In this document: positions 7,721-16,205 of the stretch, one piece after another
Position numbering within the stretch: position 1 is the stretch's first letter
How the letters are laid out: each line of letters begins with the position of its first letter
Origin: Thioclava dalianensis
Lineage (GTDB): Bacteria > Pseudomonadota > Alphaproteobacteria > Rhodobacterales > Rhodobacteraceae
Assembly (NCBI RefSeq): GCF_000715505.1
Contig: NZ_JHEH01000009.1
Coordinates: forward strand, 62,001 to 126,000
Reading direction: 5' to 3'
Length of the DNA: 64,000 nucleotides
Program-made: the position numbers and the translations under genes
The notes under the pieces: generated by a model
What the model was told of the DNA's origin: nothing
Databases searched by the model: none
What the model saw: the letters and a program-made list of their open reading frames with translations, nothing else

Positions 7721-9031
7721 TCAGTTGGGCCGGAGCAGGGGGCGGATCTTGAGCTTGGTCAGGCGGTTATCCTTGCGCGCTGCGACCTCGAAGCGGAACC
7801 CGTGGAAGGAGAAAACCTGCCCCTCGGTGGGAATGGTCTGCGCCTCGTGGATCACCAGCCCCGCGACGGTATTGGCCTCTTCATCGGGCAGCGACCAGTC
7901 GGTTTCGCGGTTGAGATCGCGGATCGTCATCGCGCCATCGACGATGTAATCGCCGCCCTCGGTGGGCTTGAGGCTGCGCTCGGCCTTGGGGTCGAACTCG
8001 TCGGTGATCTCGCCCACGATCTCTTCGAGGATGTCCTCAAGGGTCAACAGCCCGCGCAGGTCGCCATATTCGTCGACCACCAGTGCGAAATGGGTGCGGC
8101 GCTTGAGAAACTCCTGCATCTGCTCGTCGAGCGGGGTCGTTTCGGGCACGAAATAGGGCTTCATCATCACCTTGGCGATGTCGAGATCCGAGATGCTCTC
8201 CAGCGTGCCGTCACCGCCGCGCATCACTTTCTCGACCGCGCGCAGCAGATCCTTGGAATGGATGATGCCGACGACATTCTCGCGCTCTTCGCGGTAGAGC
8301 GGCAGGCGGGTATGGGGCGAAGACAGAACCGCCGAGAGAATACTGTCGGGATCGTCGGCAATGTCGATCATCTCGATCTGGCTGCGATGGAGCATGATCT
8401 CTTCGACCGTCCGGTTACCCAGATCAAGCGCGCCCAGCAGCCGGTTGCGGTCTTCCTTGTCGACCTTGCCTTCGGATTGCCCGATGGCGAGAGCGCCCGC
8501 GATTTCCTCATGGACCGAGAACATGTGCTGGTTTTTATCGGTGCGCATGCCAAAGGCGTACAGCATCCCGCGCACGATCATCCGCACCACCGTCACGATG
8601 GGCGAGAGCAGGACTGTCACCACCTTGATCGGACGTGCGACCTTGGAGGCGACCTTTTCGGGCAGGGTGATCGCGTAGGTCTTGGGCAGAACCTCCGCGA
8701 AGATCAGCACCAGCAATGTCATAACGACCGTGGCCAGCGCGACGCCGGTCTGGCCAAACATCTTGGTCATCAAAGCCGTCGCAAGCGAGGCCGAGAGGAT
8801 GTTGACGACATTGTTGCCCAGCAAGATCGCGCCGATCAGCCGCTCGCTGTCTTCGGTGACCTCAAGGGCGGTTTGCGCGCCGTTCTCGCCCCTGTCGGCC
8901 TGCGATTTCAGCTTGGACCGGCTGGCCGCCGTCAGCGCCGTCTCGGAGCCCGAGAAAAAGGCTGACAAGCCAAGCAGAACCATGATCCCGGCGGCGGTCA
9001 TCCAGAAGGTAAAATCGAGTGTGCTATCCAT
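7721..9031 (-). CDS. CorC/HlyC (CNNM)-family membrane protein with CBS domains
   Basis: A 436-residue protein in the usual order of the family. First comes an N-terminal DUF21/CNNM transmembrane domain (residues about 1-190, with FFSGSETALTAASRSKLK and LLGNNVVNILSASLATAL). Then come two CBS domains (about 205-335, including THFALVVDEYGDLRGLLTLEDILEEIVGEI) and a C-terminal CorC_HlyC domain (DGAMTIRDLNRE through the end). Members are linked to Mg2+/Co2+ efflux or homeostasis; the older name hemolysin is misleading. It follows xerD on the same strand with a 43-nt gap, so co-transcription is possible. The family is sure; the transported ion is not. Confidence 0.9.
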   Translation of the reverse strand: MDSTLDFTFWMTAAGIMVLLGLSAFFSGSETALTAASRSKLKSQADRGENGAQTALEVTEDSERLIGAILLGNNVVNILSASLATALMTKMFGQTGVALATVVMTLLVLIFAEVLPKTYAITLPEKVASKVARPIKVVTVLLSPIVTVVRMIVRGMLYAFGMRTDKNQHMFSVHEEIAGALAIGQSEGKVDKEDRNRLLGALDLGNRTVEEIMLHRSQIEMIDIADDPDSILSAVLSSPHTRLPLYREERENVVGIIHSKDLLRAVEKVMRGGDGTLESISDLDIAKVMMKPYFVPETTPLDEQMQEFLKRRTHFALVVDEYGDLRGLLTLEDILEEIVGEITDEFDPKAERSLKPTEGGDYIVDGAMTIRDLNRETDWSLPDEEANTVAGLVIHEAQTIPTEGQVFSFHGFRFEVAARKDNRLTKLKIRPLLRPN

Positions 9032-9074
9032 GGCTCAGGTTATGGGGTGCGTCGGGGCGCAGATCAAGGACCCA

Positions 9075-10049
9075 TCATGCGGGCGGCGTGCGTTTGGCGA
9101 GCGGATGATGCGAGAGCACCAGTTCTTTGAGCCGTTCATCGAGCACATGGGTGTAGATCTCGGTCGTGGACAGATCGGCATGGCCCAGCAACATCTGGAT
9201 CGCGCGCAGATCCGCGCCGCCTTGCAGCAGATGGGTGGCAAAGGCGTGGCGCAGCACATGGGGCGTGACCTTGGCGGGAGAAATCCCCGCACTGACGGCG
9301 ATATCCTTGAGAAGCTTGTGAAAGCCCTGTCGCGTGAGATGCCCCTCTTTGCCAGAGGAGGGAAAGAGAAAGCGCGAGGCGGGTGTGGAGGTGCCCGGGC
9401 GCCCGGCGCGGGCTTCCTCAAGGGCGGTATCGCGGGCCACGAGCCAGGCAGCCAGCGCCTCGCGGGCAGGGGGCGAGAGCGGCACCATGCGCTCCTTGTT
9501 GCCCTTGCCGGTGATCAGCAGCATCCGTGGATCGCCACGCGCGGCCGCAACCGGCAGGCCCACCAGCTCGCTCACCCGCATGCCCGTGGCATAAAGCAGC
9601 TCCATCAGCGCGCGGTTGCGGATCTGCTCGCGCGGATTGCGACCCTGATCGCGCGCGGCCTCCAGCAGCGCCTCGACCTCCTCAAGGCTCAGCGTCTTGG
9701 GCAGGCGCTGTGCCCGTCCGGGCCCCGCGATGCGGATCGCCGGATCATCGCTGCGCCAGCCTTCCTCATAGGCGAAGCGAAACAGCTGCCGGATCGCCGA
9801 GAGCCTGCGCGCGCGGGTCGATTTCGCCAGCCCTTCGGCCTCGCAACGGATCAGATAGGTCTCGATATCGCCGCGCTCCAGCGTGGCCAGCGACAGGTTT
9901 TTCGCATGAAGAAAGGCAAGGAAGCTATTGAGATCACGGGCATAACTTAGAATCGTGTTGCGTGCGGCCCCGGCTTCGGCGGCCTGCGCTTCGAGAAAGC
10001 TTGGCAGCCAGTGCGGATCGGGTGGCGGCTCGGGCGTCAGGGGCGTCAT
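9075..10049 (-). CDS. xerD: Site-specific tyrosine recombinase XerD
   Basis: Chromosome-dimer resolution recombinase (324 residues). The N-terminal SAM-like DNA-binding domain spans about residues 10-100. The catalytic domain carries the tetrad: Arg in TGMRVSELVGLP, HVLRHAFATHLLQ (His-x-x-Arg), the GH motif in LLGHADLSTTEIYTHV and the nucleophilic Tyr in that same segment. Its place in a housekeeping block with aroK and aroB supports a chromosomal XerD rather than a phage integrase. It overlaps the upstream exported-protein gene by 4 nt. Confidence 0.9.
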   Translation of the reverse strand: MTPLTPEPPPDPHWLPSFLEAQAAEAGAARNTILSYARDLNSFLAFLHAKNLSLATLERGDIETYLIRCEAEGLAKSTRARRLSAIRQLFRFAYEEGWRSDDPAIRIAGPGRAQRLPKTLSLEEVEALLEAARDQGRNPREQIRNRALMELLYATGMRVSELVGLPVAAARGDPRMLLITGKGNKERMVPLSPPAREALAAWLVARDTALEEARAGRPGTSTPASRFLFPSSGKEGHLTRQGFHKLLKDIAVSAGISPAKVTPHVLRHAFATHLLQGGADLRAIQMLLGHADLSTTEIYTHVLDERLKELVLSHHPLAKRTPPA

Positions 10050-11608
10050 CCGCGCCGCTCCAGCACGACCAGCTCAATCGCAGCCCGCCGTGCGGTCGAT
10101 TCGAGACCGGCCAGACGCAGCATCTTCATCCCATCGACCAAGCGGGGATGATCGCCGCGCGCGCCTTGGGCCACGTCATCAATAGCGTGCAAAAGGGCTG
10201 CGCCCAACTGATCGGGCAGCTCTCCGGAATAGCGCTCGGGCACGGCGGTGGGCGGTGCGTCAAAGACCCGCTTGAGCGCGCGCGTCAGGTCGTCTTGCGC
10301 TGCGATCCCCGCGGTGTCGCCCTTGGCAAACCCGGCCAGAAGGGCCGCATTCGGTCCCAGCCCGCCGCGTTGCGCGACCTCTTCGTAATCTGGCGATAGC
10401 AGGCCGAGCTTTTTCGCGATGACGCCCGCATTGCCCTCAAGATCCATCCGTGCGAGCCGCGAGCCGTAAAGGGCGGCGAGCGTCGGCTCAAGATCTTGGC
10501 GCGACATCACGTTCCAGGCGCGCGGCAGGGTGCGCGCCACGGCGCTTGTGTCTTTATCAGTGACCGCGCGCTCAAGCGCCGAGACCGCGCTGACCCGATC
10601 CCAGAGCGCGCCCGAGGCTGCCGCCCGACGCTCGGTGTAAAGCCCGAGCAGACGGTTGGGGTCGAGCACGCCCGCGCGCGCCAGCCGCTCTGCGGCCTCT
10701 AGCTGCCCTTTCCAGCCGTTATTCTCGGTCAGATCCGCATGGGCGAAGGCCAAGGGCAGCATTGATGTCGCCAAGGGCTGGCCGATCGCCTCCATCATCT
10801 TGAAGGCCAGCGGCGTGACCGGATCGGGCGGGGTCAGCTCTTCGGCGCCATCGGCCAGAGCGGGATCGAGAAAGCGCTCGATCAGCTCGGCCTGATCGTC
10901 GGGGATCTGCCCAAGCGCGCGGCCCGTGCCATAGGTCAGCTCTGCCGTGTCCCAGTGGCCAGTGCGCGCGAGGCAAAAGATCTGCGCGGGGTAAGAGGGG
11001 GCAATCGCGGGCGTGCGCTGCATGACCCGGCAGGCCCCGGTCTCATTGCCCAAAAGCAGCGCCACATCGAATCGGCGCCGGAACACCCGCGGATCGGTCG
11101 GATCGGCCTGTTGCAGCAGCGCATTGGCCTGCTCAAGCGCGCCGAGATCCAGCAGCCGGTCGATGCGCGCCAGAAACAGCTTGCCGCGCTGCGAGGCGTT
11201 CGAGATCTGCGGCGGGTCGAGCTCTGCCAGCAAGATCGTCATCAAAAGCTCGTGCAGCGCGGGTAAGTTGTCGTCGGGCACATCATGCAGCGCCTGCGCC
11301 AGTTGCGGCTCAGGTGTCGCCCCCCACAGCGTGCGCGGCAAGCCGGTGCGCGCCGCAGGCAGCAGCCCCAGCGTGTCGGCAGAGGGGGCGTCGAGCGAGA
11401 GCACCGAGATATCCTCGATCCCGCCTGCGCCCCGCACCGGCGGATCTGGCTTCACGATGGCCGGGGTGACGACCGAACGCGACAGCCAGTTGATCGCCGA
11501 GAGCGGTTCACCTTGCTTGGAAGATTGCGCCCAAGCCGCGCCGCTTAGCCCACCTGTGAGGCCAAGCGCGAGAATCGAAGTCGTCTTGAAAAACGTCTTA
11601 ATTGCCAC
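10046..11608 (-). CDS. Conserved exported protein of unknown function
   Basis: About 520 residues if translation starts at the GTG at 11608, which gives a compact signal peptide, VAIKTFFKTTSILALGLTGG, followed by SGAAWAQ and likely AQ cleavage. The longer upstream reading is GC-rich overlap with the next gene. The mature protein is Ala/Leu-rich and helical with repeat-like blocks (NASQRGKLFLARIDRLLDLGALEQANALL), suggestive of a TPR-like solenoid. It has no recognisable catalytic motif. It sits between xerD (4-nt overlap) and a 54-codon membrane gene (11-nt overlap), so the three are probably co-transcribed. Function unknown. Confidence 0.75.
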   Translation of the reverse strand: MAIKTFFKTTSILALGLTGGLSGAAWAQSSKQGEPLSAINWLSRSVVTPAIVKPDPPVRGAGGIEDISVLSLDAPSADTLGLLPAARTGLPRTLWGATPEPQLAQALHDVPDDNLPALHELLMTILLAELDPPQISNASQRGKLFLARIDRLLDLGALEQANALLQQADPTDPRVFRRRFDVALLLGNETGACRVMQRTPAIAPSYPAQIFCLARTGHWDTAELTYGTGRALGQIPDDQAELIERFLDPALADGAEELTPPDPVTPLAFKMMEAIGQPLATSMLPLAFAHADLTENNGWKGQLEAAERLARAGVLDPNRLLGLYTERRAAASGALWDRVSAVSALERAVTDKDTSAVARTLPRAWNVMSRQDLEPTLAALYGSRLARMDLEGNAGVIAKKLGLLSPDYEEVAQRGGLGPNAALLAGFAKGDTAGIAAQDDLTRALKRVFDAPPTAVPERYSGELPDQLGAALLHAIDDVAQGARGDHPRLVDGMKMLRLAGLESTARRAAIELVVLERRG

Positions 11609-11762
11609 CCGCGTCCCCGCCGCCACCGATGCCGCCCGGCAACGTGACATCGATGCGCTGTTCTTTCGCATCGGGTTTCATATCGCCCAGATAGGCATAG
11701 CCGATGATCCCGATCGCGCCGAGCACCAGAAGGATCACGACGAGCTTGAAGATACGCCCCAT
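11598..11762 (-). CDS. Small single-pass membrane protein (54 aa)
   Basis: A short gene starting ATG at 11762 with a GAAAGTGAG ribosome-binding stretch upstream. It encodes MGRIFKLVVILLVLGAIGII followed by GYAYLGD, a hydrophilic segment and a Gly-rich C-terminus (LPGGIGGGGDAGGN). One N-terminal transmembrane helix is evident. Its stop overlaps the GTG start of the following exported-protein gene, which argues that it is real and coupled to it. It is too short for a default ORF cutoff. Function unknown; perhaps a membrane anchor or partner for the downstream exported protein. Confidence 0.7.
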   Translation of the reverse strand: MGRIFKLVVILLVLGAIGIIGYAYLGDMKPDAKEQRIDVTLPGGIGGGGDAGGN

Positions 11763-11951
11763 AGTCTCACTTTCAGCCGGTTGCGGCCCGTCCCAAAGCG
11801 GCGGACCGTTCTTAGTTGCGGTTTCACGTTGATCATATATGGCATTTCAGGGAAGTTCACGCCATTCAAGAGGGTGCTTTTCACGATTGTGCAAGGCTCC
11901 GCCGATGACGCCCGGATCAAGGAGAGACGGGATTGACACAAGGACGCGGCA

Positions 11952-12527
11952 GTGACGCGAGACGCGCAGAGCATGGGGATAACCTTGACGCGACCCATTG
12001 TGCTTGTGGGCATGATGGGGTCGGGCAAGACGGCGGTGGGGACCGCGCTGTCACGTCTTTTGGGCGTGGCATTCCTAGACAGTGATCACGAAATCGAGCG
12101 CGCCGCGCAGATGTCGGTGGCCGAGATTTTCGCCCGCGATGGTGAGTCGTTTTTCCGGGCGCGCGAATCAGAGGTGCTCGGGCGACTGCTTACGGGGCAT
12201 CCGTGCGTGATCTCGACGGGGGGCGGGGCCTTTCTGTCCGAGGCCAATCGCGAGATGATCTCGCAGCTTGGCGTGTCGGTCTGGCTCAAGGCCGATCTGG
12301 AGTTGCTGTGGAACCGCGTGCGTCACAAGGCCACGCGGCCCTTGTTGCGCACGCCCGATCCCAAAGCCACGCTGGCCGAGCTGCTTGCCGCGCGCGCGCC
12401 GGTCTATGCCAAGGCCCGGATCGCCGTGGAGGCCGAGCCGGGGCTGTCGATCAATAACATGGCCTGCAAGGTGGCGCGCAGGCTGGAACAGGTCGAGGGC
12501 CTGATCGAGGAGATTAAAGATGCGTGA
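11952..12527 (+). CDS. aroK: Shikimate kinase
   Basis: Phosphorylates shikimate to shikimate 3-phosphate in chorismate synthesis. The P-loop is GMMGSGKT (about residues 20-27), the shikimate-binding DSDHEIE follows, and CVISTGGGAF and the lid RPLL are present. The length of 191 residues is typical. The GTG at 11952 has AAGGA about 8 nt upstream; an in-frame ATG at 11973 is the alternative. It overlaps aroB by 8 nt. The 190-nt region upstream is shared with the divergent 54-codon gene and must hold both promoters. Confidence 0.93.
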   Translation: MTRDAQSMGITLTRPIVLVGMMGSGKTAVGTALSRLLGVAFLDSDHEIERAAQMSVAEIFARDGESFFRARESEVLGRLLTGHPCVISTGGGAFLSEANREMISQLGVSVWLKADLELLWNRVRHKATRPLLRTPDPKATLAELLAARAPVYAKARIAVEAEPGLSINNMACKVARRLEQVEGLIEEIKDA

Positions 12528-13632
12528 AATCGTCCCCGTCCAACTGGGCGCGCGCTCCTATGAGGTGCGCATCGGCACCGGGCTTTTAGCCAATGCAGGG
12601 GCCGAGATCGCGCCGTTGCTGCAGCGCCCGCGTGTGGCGGTTGTCGCCGATGAGACCGTCGCCGATCTGCATCTGGAGCCCCTGCGCGCAGGGCTCGGCG
12701 AGATCGAGATGGTCGTGCTGCGACTGCCGCCCGGCGAGGCTACGAAAAGCTGGCCGCATTTCACCCGGACCGTCGAGTGGTTGCTGGACCAAAAGGTCGA
12801 GCGGCGCGACGTGGTGGTGGCCTTGGGCGGCGGTGTGATCGGCGATCTGGTCGGGTTCGCCGCTTCGGTGCTGCGTCGCGGCGTGCGATTCGTGCAGATC
12901 CCCACGAGCCTTCTGGCGCAGGTCGACAGCTCGGTGGGCGGCAAGACCGGGATCAACGCACCGCAGGGCAAGAACCTGATCGGGGCGTTTCACCAGCCAA
13001 GCCTCGTGCTGGCCGATCTTGAGGTTCTGGGCACGCTCAAGCCGCGCGATTTTCTCACAGGTTACGGCGAGGTCGTGAAATACGGCCTGCTGGGCGATGC
13101 GGCGTTTTTCGACTGGCTCGAAGCCCATGCGCCCGCCATGGCCGCGGGCGATATCGAGGGCCGGATGCATGCGGTGAAGCGTTCGATCGAGATGAAAGCC
13201 GAGATCGTGGCGCGCGACGAAACCGAGCAGGGGGACCGCGCGCTGCTCAATCTCGGGCACACGTTCTGCCACGCGCTTGAGGCGGCGACGGGCTATTCGG
13301 ACCGGCTGCTGCATGGCGAGGGGGTGGCGATCGGCTGCGCGCTGGCCTTCGAGTTGAGCCAACGTCTGGGCCTTTGTGCGCAAGAGGCGCCGAGCCGCGT
13401 GCGCGCGCATTTGCGTGCGATGGGGATGAAGGTGGATCTGGGCGATATCGAAGGCGATCTGCCGGGCACCGAGGCGCTGATCGCGCTGATGGCGCAGGAC
13501 AAGAAGGTCGAGGAGGGCAAGCTGCGCTTCATCCTTGCGCGCGGCATCGGGCAGGCCTTTGTGACATCGCAGGTGCCCCATGAGGTCCTTGCAGGCGTGC
13601 TTGACGACGCGCTGGCCACCCGGCGCGCCTGA
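12520..13632 (+). CDS. aroB: 3-dehydroquinate synthase
   Basis: Converts DAHP to 3-dehydroquinate (NAD+- and metal-dependent; 370 residues). Visible motifs are GGGVIGDLVGFAASVLRRGV (NAD+-binding), SSVGGKTGINAPQGKNLIGAFHQP, GYGEVVKYGLL and the metal-binding LNLGHTFCHALE and LLHGEGVAIG. The aroK-aroB pair is a standard shikimate-pathway arrangement. The stop is about 75 nt before tRNA-Arg. Confidence 0.96.
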   Translation: MREIVPVQLGARSYEVRIGTGLLANAGAEIAPLLQRPRVAVVADETVADLHLEPLRAGLGEIEMVVLRLPPGEATKSWPHFTRTVEWLLDQKVERRDVVVALGGGVIGDLVGFAASVLRRGVRFVQIPTSLLAQVDSSVGGKTGINAPQGKNLIGAFHQPSLVLADLEVLGTLKPRDFLTGYGEVVKYGLLGDAAFFDWLEAHAPAMAAGDIEGRMHAVKRSIEMKAEIVARDETEQGDRALLNLGHTFCHALEAATGYSDRLLHGEGVAIGCALAFELSQRLGLCAQEAPSRVRAHLRAMGMKVDLGDIEGDLPGTEALIALMAQDKKVEEGKLRFILARGIGQAFVTSQVPHEVLAGVLDDALATRRA

Positions 13633-13706
13633 TTGGCCTCGCGCGGTGCGATGGGGCGCGATTTATCGTTGCGGCCCGCGCCCGGCTCGACTATATCCCG
13701 CCTCAG

Positions 13707-13783
13707 GCACCCATAGCTCAGCTGGATAGAGCGCTGCCCTCCGAAGGCAGAGGCCTCAGGTTCGAATCCTGATGGGTGCGCCA
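13707..13783 (+). tRNA. tRNA-Arg (anticodon CCG)
   Basis: 77 nt with encoded CCA. The acceptor arms GCACCCA and TGGGTGC pair perfectly, the anticodon arm CTGCC-CTCCGAA-GGCAG gives anticodon CCG, and the T-arm has TTCGAAT. The D-arm is TAGCTCAGCTGGATAGAG-like. Confidence 0.97.
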
Positions 13784-14165
13784 CCTTCCATCGATTGCCT
13801 TCCCTGCTACGCATGCGCCGCCGAAACTGCGCCGGTATCGGGCACGCGAAACAGTCTGCGGATGGAGAAGCGCAGCAACGCTGGCTTTTGGCGGCAGAAA
13901 AGTTTGAATCTTTCCGGCCCTTTCTCGTCTTTCGGATCAGGAAGATTGGGCCAAGTTCCATCCAACTGTCAGACCAGTGTCAGGGCGCCAAGGCGCGCAG
14001 AATCCTGTTTCTTCCACTCCGGGACGTTTCACACACGGAGGCGATGATGATGCCGGGCCGACATTGCGAGACGTGCCGGCATCCATTGTGTCATGCCGTC
14101 TCTTCTGGCGCGGCTGCCGGGGTCAGGTGTGTCAGTTCGCACAACCGGCGCCTGTTCCTCGGCGG
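13784..14165. other. Gap downstream of tRNA-Arg without a supportable gene
   Basis: About 380 nt between tRNA-Arg and the VOC-protein gene. Overlapping short frames exist on the plus strand but show no start context, domain or codon signature that I trust. The stretch lies at a tRNA 3' end beside an accessory region, so remnants of past insertion are possible, but I see no repeat of the tRNA end and no integrase. Confidence 0.5.
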
Positions 14166-14612
14166 TCATGCTCCGGTCTCCTCATTCCAACGCCGTTGCA
14201 TTTCCTGAGGTGAGACCGCCTCGATCGTCTGAGACAGCATCCAGCGATGACCAAAAGGATCGAGTACCAGCGCGCTGCGCTCTCCGAAACTCTGGTCGGT
14301 GGCTGCGCGCAACACGGTCGCACCTTGCGCGGCGGCCCGCGCCACGTCCGCATCGACGGCCTTTGTGGACAAATGCAATGAGACGGGCGACCCCCCGACC
14401 GTATCCGGGCTGACCGCGCCGAAATCGGGATATTCATCGCTGAGCATGACGACGCTCTCGCCGAAGCGCAGTTCGGCATGGCCGATGCGTCCATCGGAAG
14501 GGTCGGTCATTCGGAAGATTTCCTCGGCACCAAAGGCGGCCTTGTAGAAAGCGATGGCGGCTTCACCACCGCGCACCACGATATAGGGCGATACCGACGT
14601 AAGGGATGACAT
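14166..14612 (-). CDS. VOC (glyoxalase/PhnB-like) superfamily protein
   Basis: A 148-residue single-module vicinal-oxygen-chelate protein. The start MSSLTSVSPYIVV at 14612 is chosen because AAGGAG lies just upstream. Family features are AIAFYKAAFGAEEIFR (beta-alpha-beta unit), GHAELRFGESVVMLSDEYPD and the C-terminal LVLDPFGHRWMLSQ. Such proteins include resistance enzymes, isomerases and many of unknown substrate. It is divergent from a decayed tetR gene across a perfect palindrome, so it was probably once repressed by that regulator. The specific function is not known. Confidence 0.85.
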   Translation of the reverse strand: MSSLTSVSPYIVVRGGEAAIAFYKAAFGAEEIFRMTDPSDGRIGHAELRFGESVVMLSDEYPDFGAVSPDTVGGSPVSLHLSTKAVDADVARAAAQGATVLRAATDQSFGERSALVLDPFGHRWMLSQTIEAVSPQEMQRRWNEETGA

Positions 14613-14638
14613 GAGCGCTCCTTGCACGAAACTTATGT

Positions 14639-14656
14639 TTACGATGCGTATCGTAA
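14639..14656. promoter_or_regulatory. TetR-type operator palindrome
   Basis: TTACGAT-gcgt-ATCGTAA is a perfect 7-bp inverted repeat with a 4-nt spacer. It lies in the 48-nt gap between the divergent VOC-protein gene (start 14612) and the tetR remnant (start 14661), the classic place for an autoregulatory TetR operator. Confidence 0.6.
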
Positions 14657-14660
14657 TCAA

Positions 14661-15070
14661 ATGGGTCAACATCGATCACTCTCGCCACGTCCGCGTGGCC
14701 GGGCACCTAGCGCGGCGGCGCGCAACAAGGCGTTGCAGGCAGCGCGCGAGATCCTGTCGGGCGAGGGGTTCGGCCGGCTAAGCATTGACGCCGTCGCCGC
14801 GACATCCGGGGTCAGCAAGCCTACAATTTATCGCAACTGGGCAAATGCTGGCGAACCGGCGATGGCGACGCTCATGGCCGATCCGGATTCGCAGGCGGGC
14901 GAGGGCAGAGCAGGGCGGCCTGGCAGGATCGCTAAGCGCCCAGATGCGCGCCCTTGTTCTATCGGTTGCTCGTCGGCCATCTGCCGCTCGACCTTCCTTT
15001 CGCCGACGGCTTGGTGAGCTGGGCACTCGCTTTGCTTGCCTGCTCCGATGATCCTGCAGGAATAGGTTAA
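14661..15070 (+). pseudogene. Degraded TetR-family regulator gene
   Basis: The N-terminal DNA-binding domain is intact in one frame: RGRAPSAAARNKALQAAREI, FGRLSIDAVAATSG, VSKPTIYRNW. Soon after, the recognisable sequence moves to other frames: first GGLAGSLSAQMRALV, then the C-terminal-like LFYRLLVGHLPLDLPFADGL before a stop at 15068-15070. The three pieces together cover only about 135 codons against about 190-200 for the family, so at least two frameshifts and an internal deletion are implied. Sequencing error cannot be excluded, but the shortening argues for real decay. Confidence 0.65.
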
Positions 15071-15318
15071 AATGAGCCGTGCGGCATCGCGGCACTCCAA
15101 CGTCTCCTAAGGGAGGGCTATAGCGTAGACATAGTTTTCGTATTCACCCGGCGCGGCGCGCCATTTTTTCACTTCTGACGCCGATCTCTGACCGGCGCGG
15201 GCAATGCCGCGCGTCGCAGATGAAATCTGGTCGCGCGTCGGGCCTGAAGTGCCAGGCTGCCGTTGCGGATCGGGACTGACGCTTTATGCTTTTCAGCGTC
15301 GGTACATGGTGGCACGCA

Positions 15319-15555
15319 ATGGTGAGACAGATCTCGTCCCTGCTTTTATTCGGGCTCGCAGTCATTTGCGGGTATTTATGTTACGTCGAGCACTATAGAT
15401 GGCGCAATTGTTTCAATGAATTAGGCCGCTGTTTTGATAAGGAGACGGGGGTCGTTTATTCTGAGCAATCCGGGACCGTGTGGCTCATGCTCACGGTTCT
15501 GGCGCTGGGGGGCGGGCTCTTCAATGCGCTGCGTCTGCGCAAATCCAAACGGTGA
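15319..15555 (+). CDS. Hypothetical two-helix membrane protein (78 aa)
   Basis: A small open frame with a start MVRQISSLLLFGLAVICGYL and a second hydrophobic stretch near residues 47-68 (GTVWLMLTVLALGGGLF). Between them lies a polar loop with two Cys (WRNCFNELGRCFDKETG) that could form a disulfide if periplasmic. There is no recognised domain and the ribosome-binding site is weak. The roughly 250 nt upstream, back to the tetR remnant, hold nothing I can identify. It may be real, but the evidence is only composition and hydrophobicity. Confidence 0.45.
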   Translation: MVRQISSLLLFGLAVICGYLCYVEHYRWRNCFNELGRCFDKETGVVYSEQSGTVWLMLTVLALGGGLFNALRLRKSKR

Positions 15556-15663
15556 TCCGGGGGCCTCGGCATCAGCCCGGGGGCTTGCATTCCAGTGGCG
15601 TTTCGCGGGATACGGCGGCCCAATGCCTTGCCCCAAGACGTCGCGTGAAAGTCGAAACGCTCA

Positions 15664-16158
15664 ATGTCCCAGACCGACCGTCTCAAGACCGATTGTTCGA
15701 AATGCGCGGCGCTTTGCTGCGTCATGCTTGCCTTCGACAAGGGGGAGGATTTCGCATTCGACAAGAACCCCTGCGAGCCCTGCCGCAACCTTTCGGGGCA
15801 TAAATGCTCGATCCATGACCGGTTGACGCAGGAGGGTTTTCCCGGCTGCGTCGCCTATGATTGCCTGGGCTCGGGCAACCGCGTCATCCAAGAGGTTTTT
15901 GGCGGCCAATCCTGGCAAGACGAGCCGCGCCTGACGCCCGTAATGATGGAGGCGTTTTCGGCCATGCGGGAGGTCCATAAGCGGATCGATCTGCTGCGCG
16001 CTGCCGAATTTCTGTCATTGGAGCCGGGCGCCGATCAGAAACGCCGGGACTATCTGGACTATCTTGAGAAACACGCATGGAGCGCGCCTGAGCTGAACGA
16101 ATTCGAGTTTGGATTGGCGCTGGAGATCGACTTGTTTTTCCATGAGATCGGCATGTAG
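15664..16158 (+). CDS. Cysteine-cluster (YkgJ-like) protein
   Basis: 164 residues with a dense N-terminal cysteine arrangement: CSKCAALCC (about residues 11-19), CEPCRNL, HKCSIHDRL and GCVAYDC. The spacing resembles the zinc- or iron-chelating CxxCxxCC family (UPF0153/YkgJ). The C-terminal half is helical (EAFSAMREVHKRIDLLRAAEFL). It could bind a metal or Fe-S cluster; the substrate is unknown. It converges on the tetR gene at 16206 with a 47-nt gap. Confidence 0.7.
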   Translation: MSQTDRLKTDCSKCAALCCVMLAFDKGEDFAFDKNPCEPCRNLSGHKCSIHDRLTQEGFPGCVAYDCLGSGNRVIQEVFGGQSWQDEPRLTPVMMEAFSAMREVHKRIDLLRAAEFLSLEPGADQKRRDYLDYLEKHAWSAPELNEFEFGLALEIDLFFHEIGM

Positions 16159-16205
16159 ACGGGGCGGCTGCGACGCTTTCGCTCAAGCTTGAAGGCCGCG
16201 TTCCG

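Noticed and set aside
6872-8965. A 697-codon plus-strand frame across modA and the CorC/HlyC gene
   Set aside because: Antisense to two well-supported genes with no domain of its own.
9075-10049. The tyrosine recombinase considered as a marker of an integrated element
   Set aside because: Length, motifs and housekeeping neighbours (aroK, aroB) fit chromosomal XerD; no attachment repeats or phage genes surround it.
13293-13961. A minus-strand frame reading HPSGFEPEASAFGGQ across tRNA-Arg
   Set aside because: The sequence is the well-known artefact of translating a tRNA gene in antisense; it also overlaps aroB.
13795-14208. A 137-codon plus-strand frame downstream of tRNA-Arg
   Set aside because: No ribosome-binding site, domain or coherent composition; it runs into the VOC gene on the other strand.
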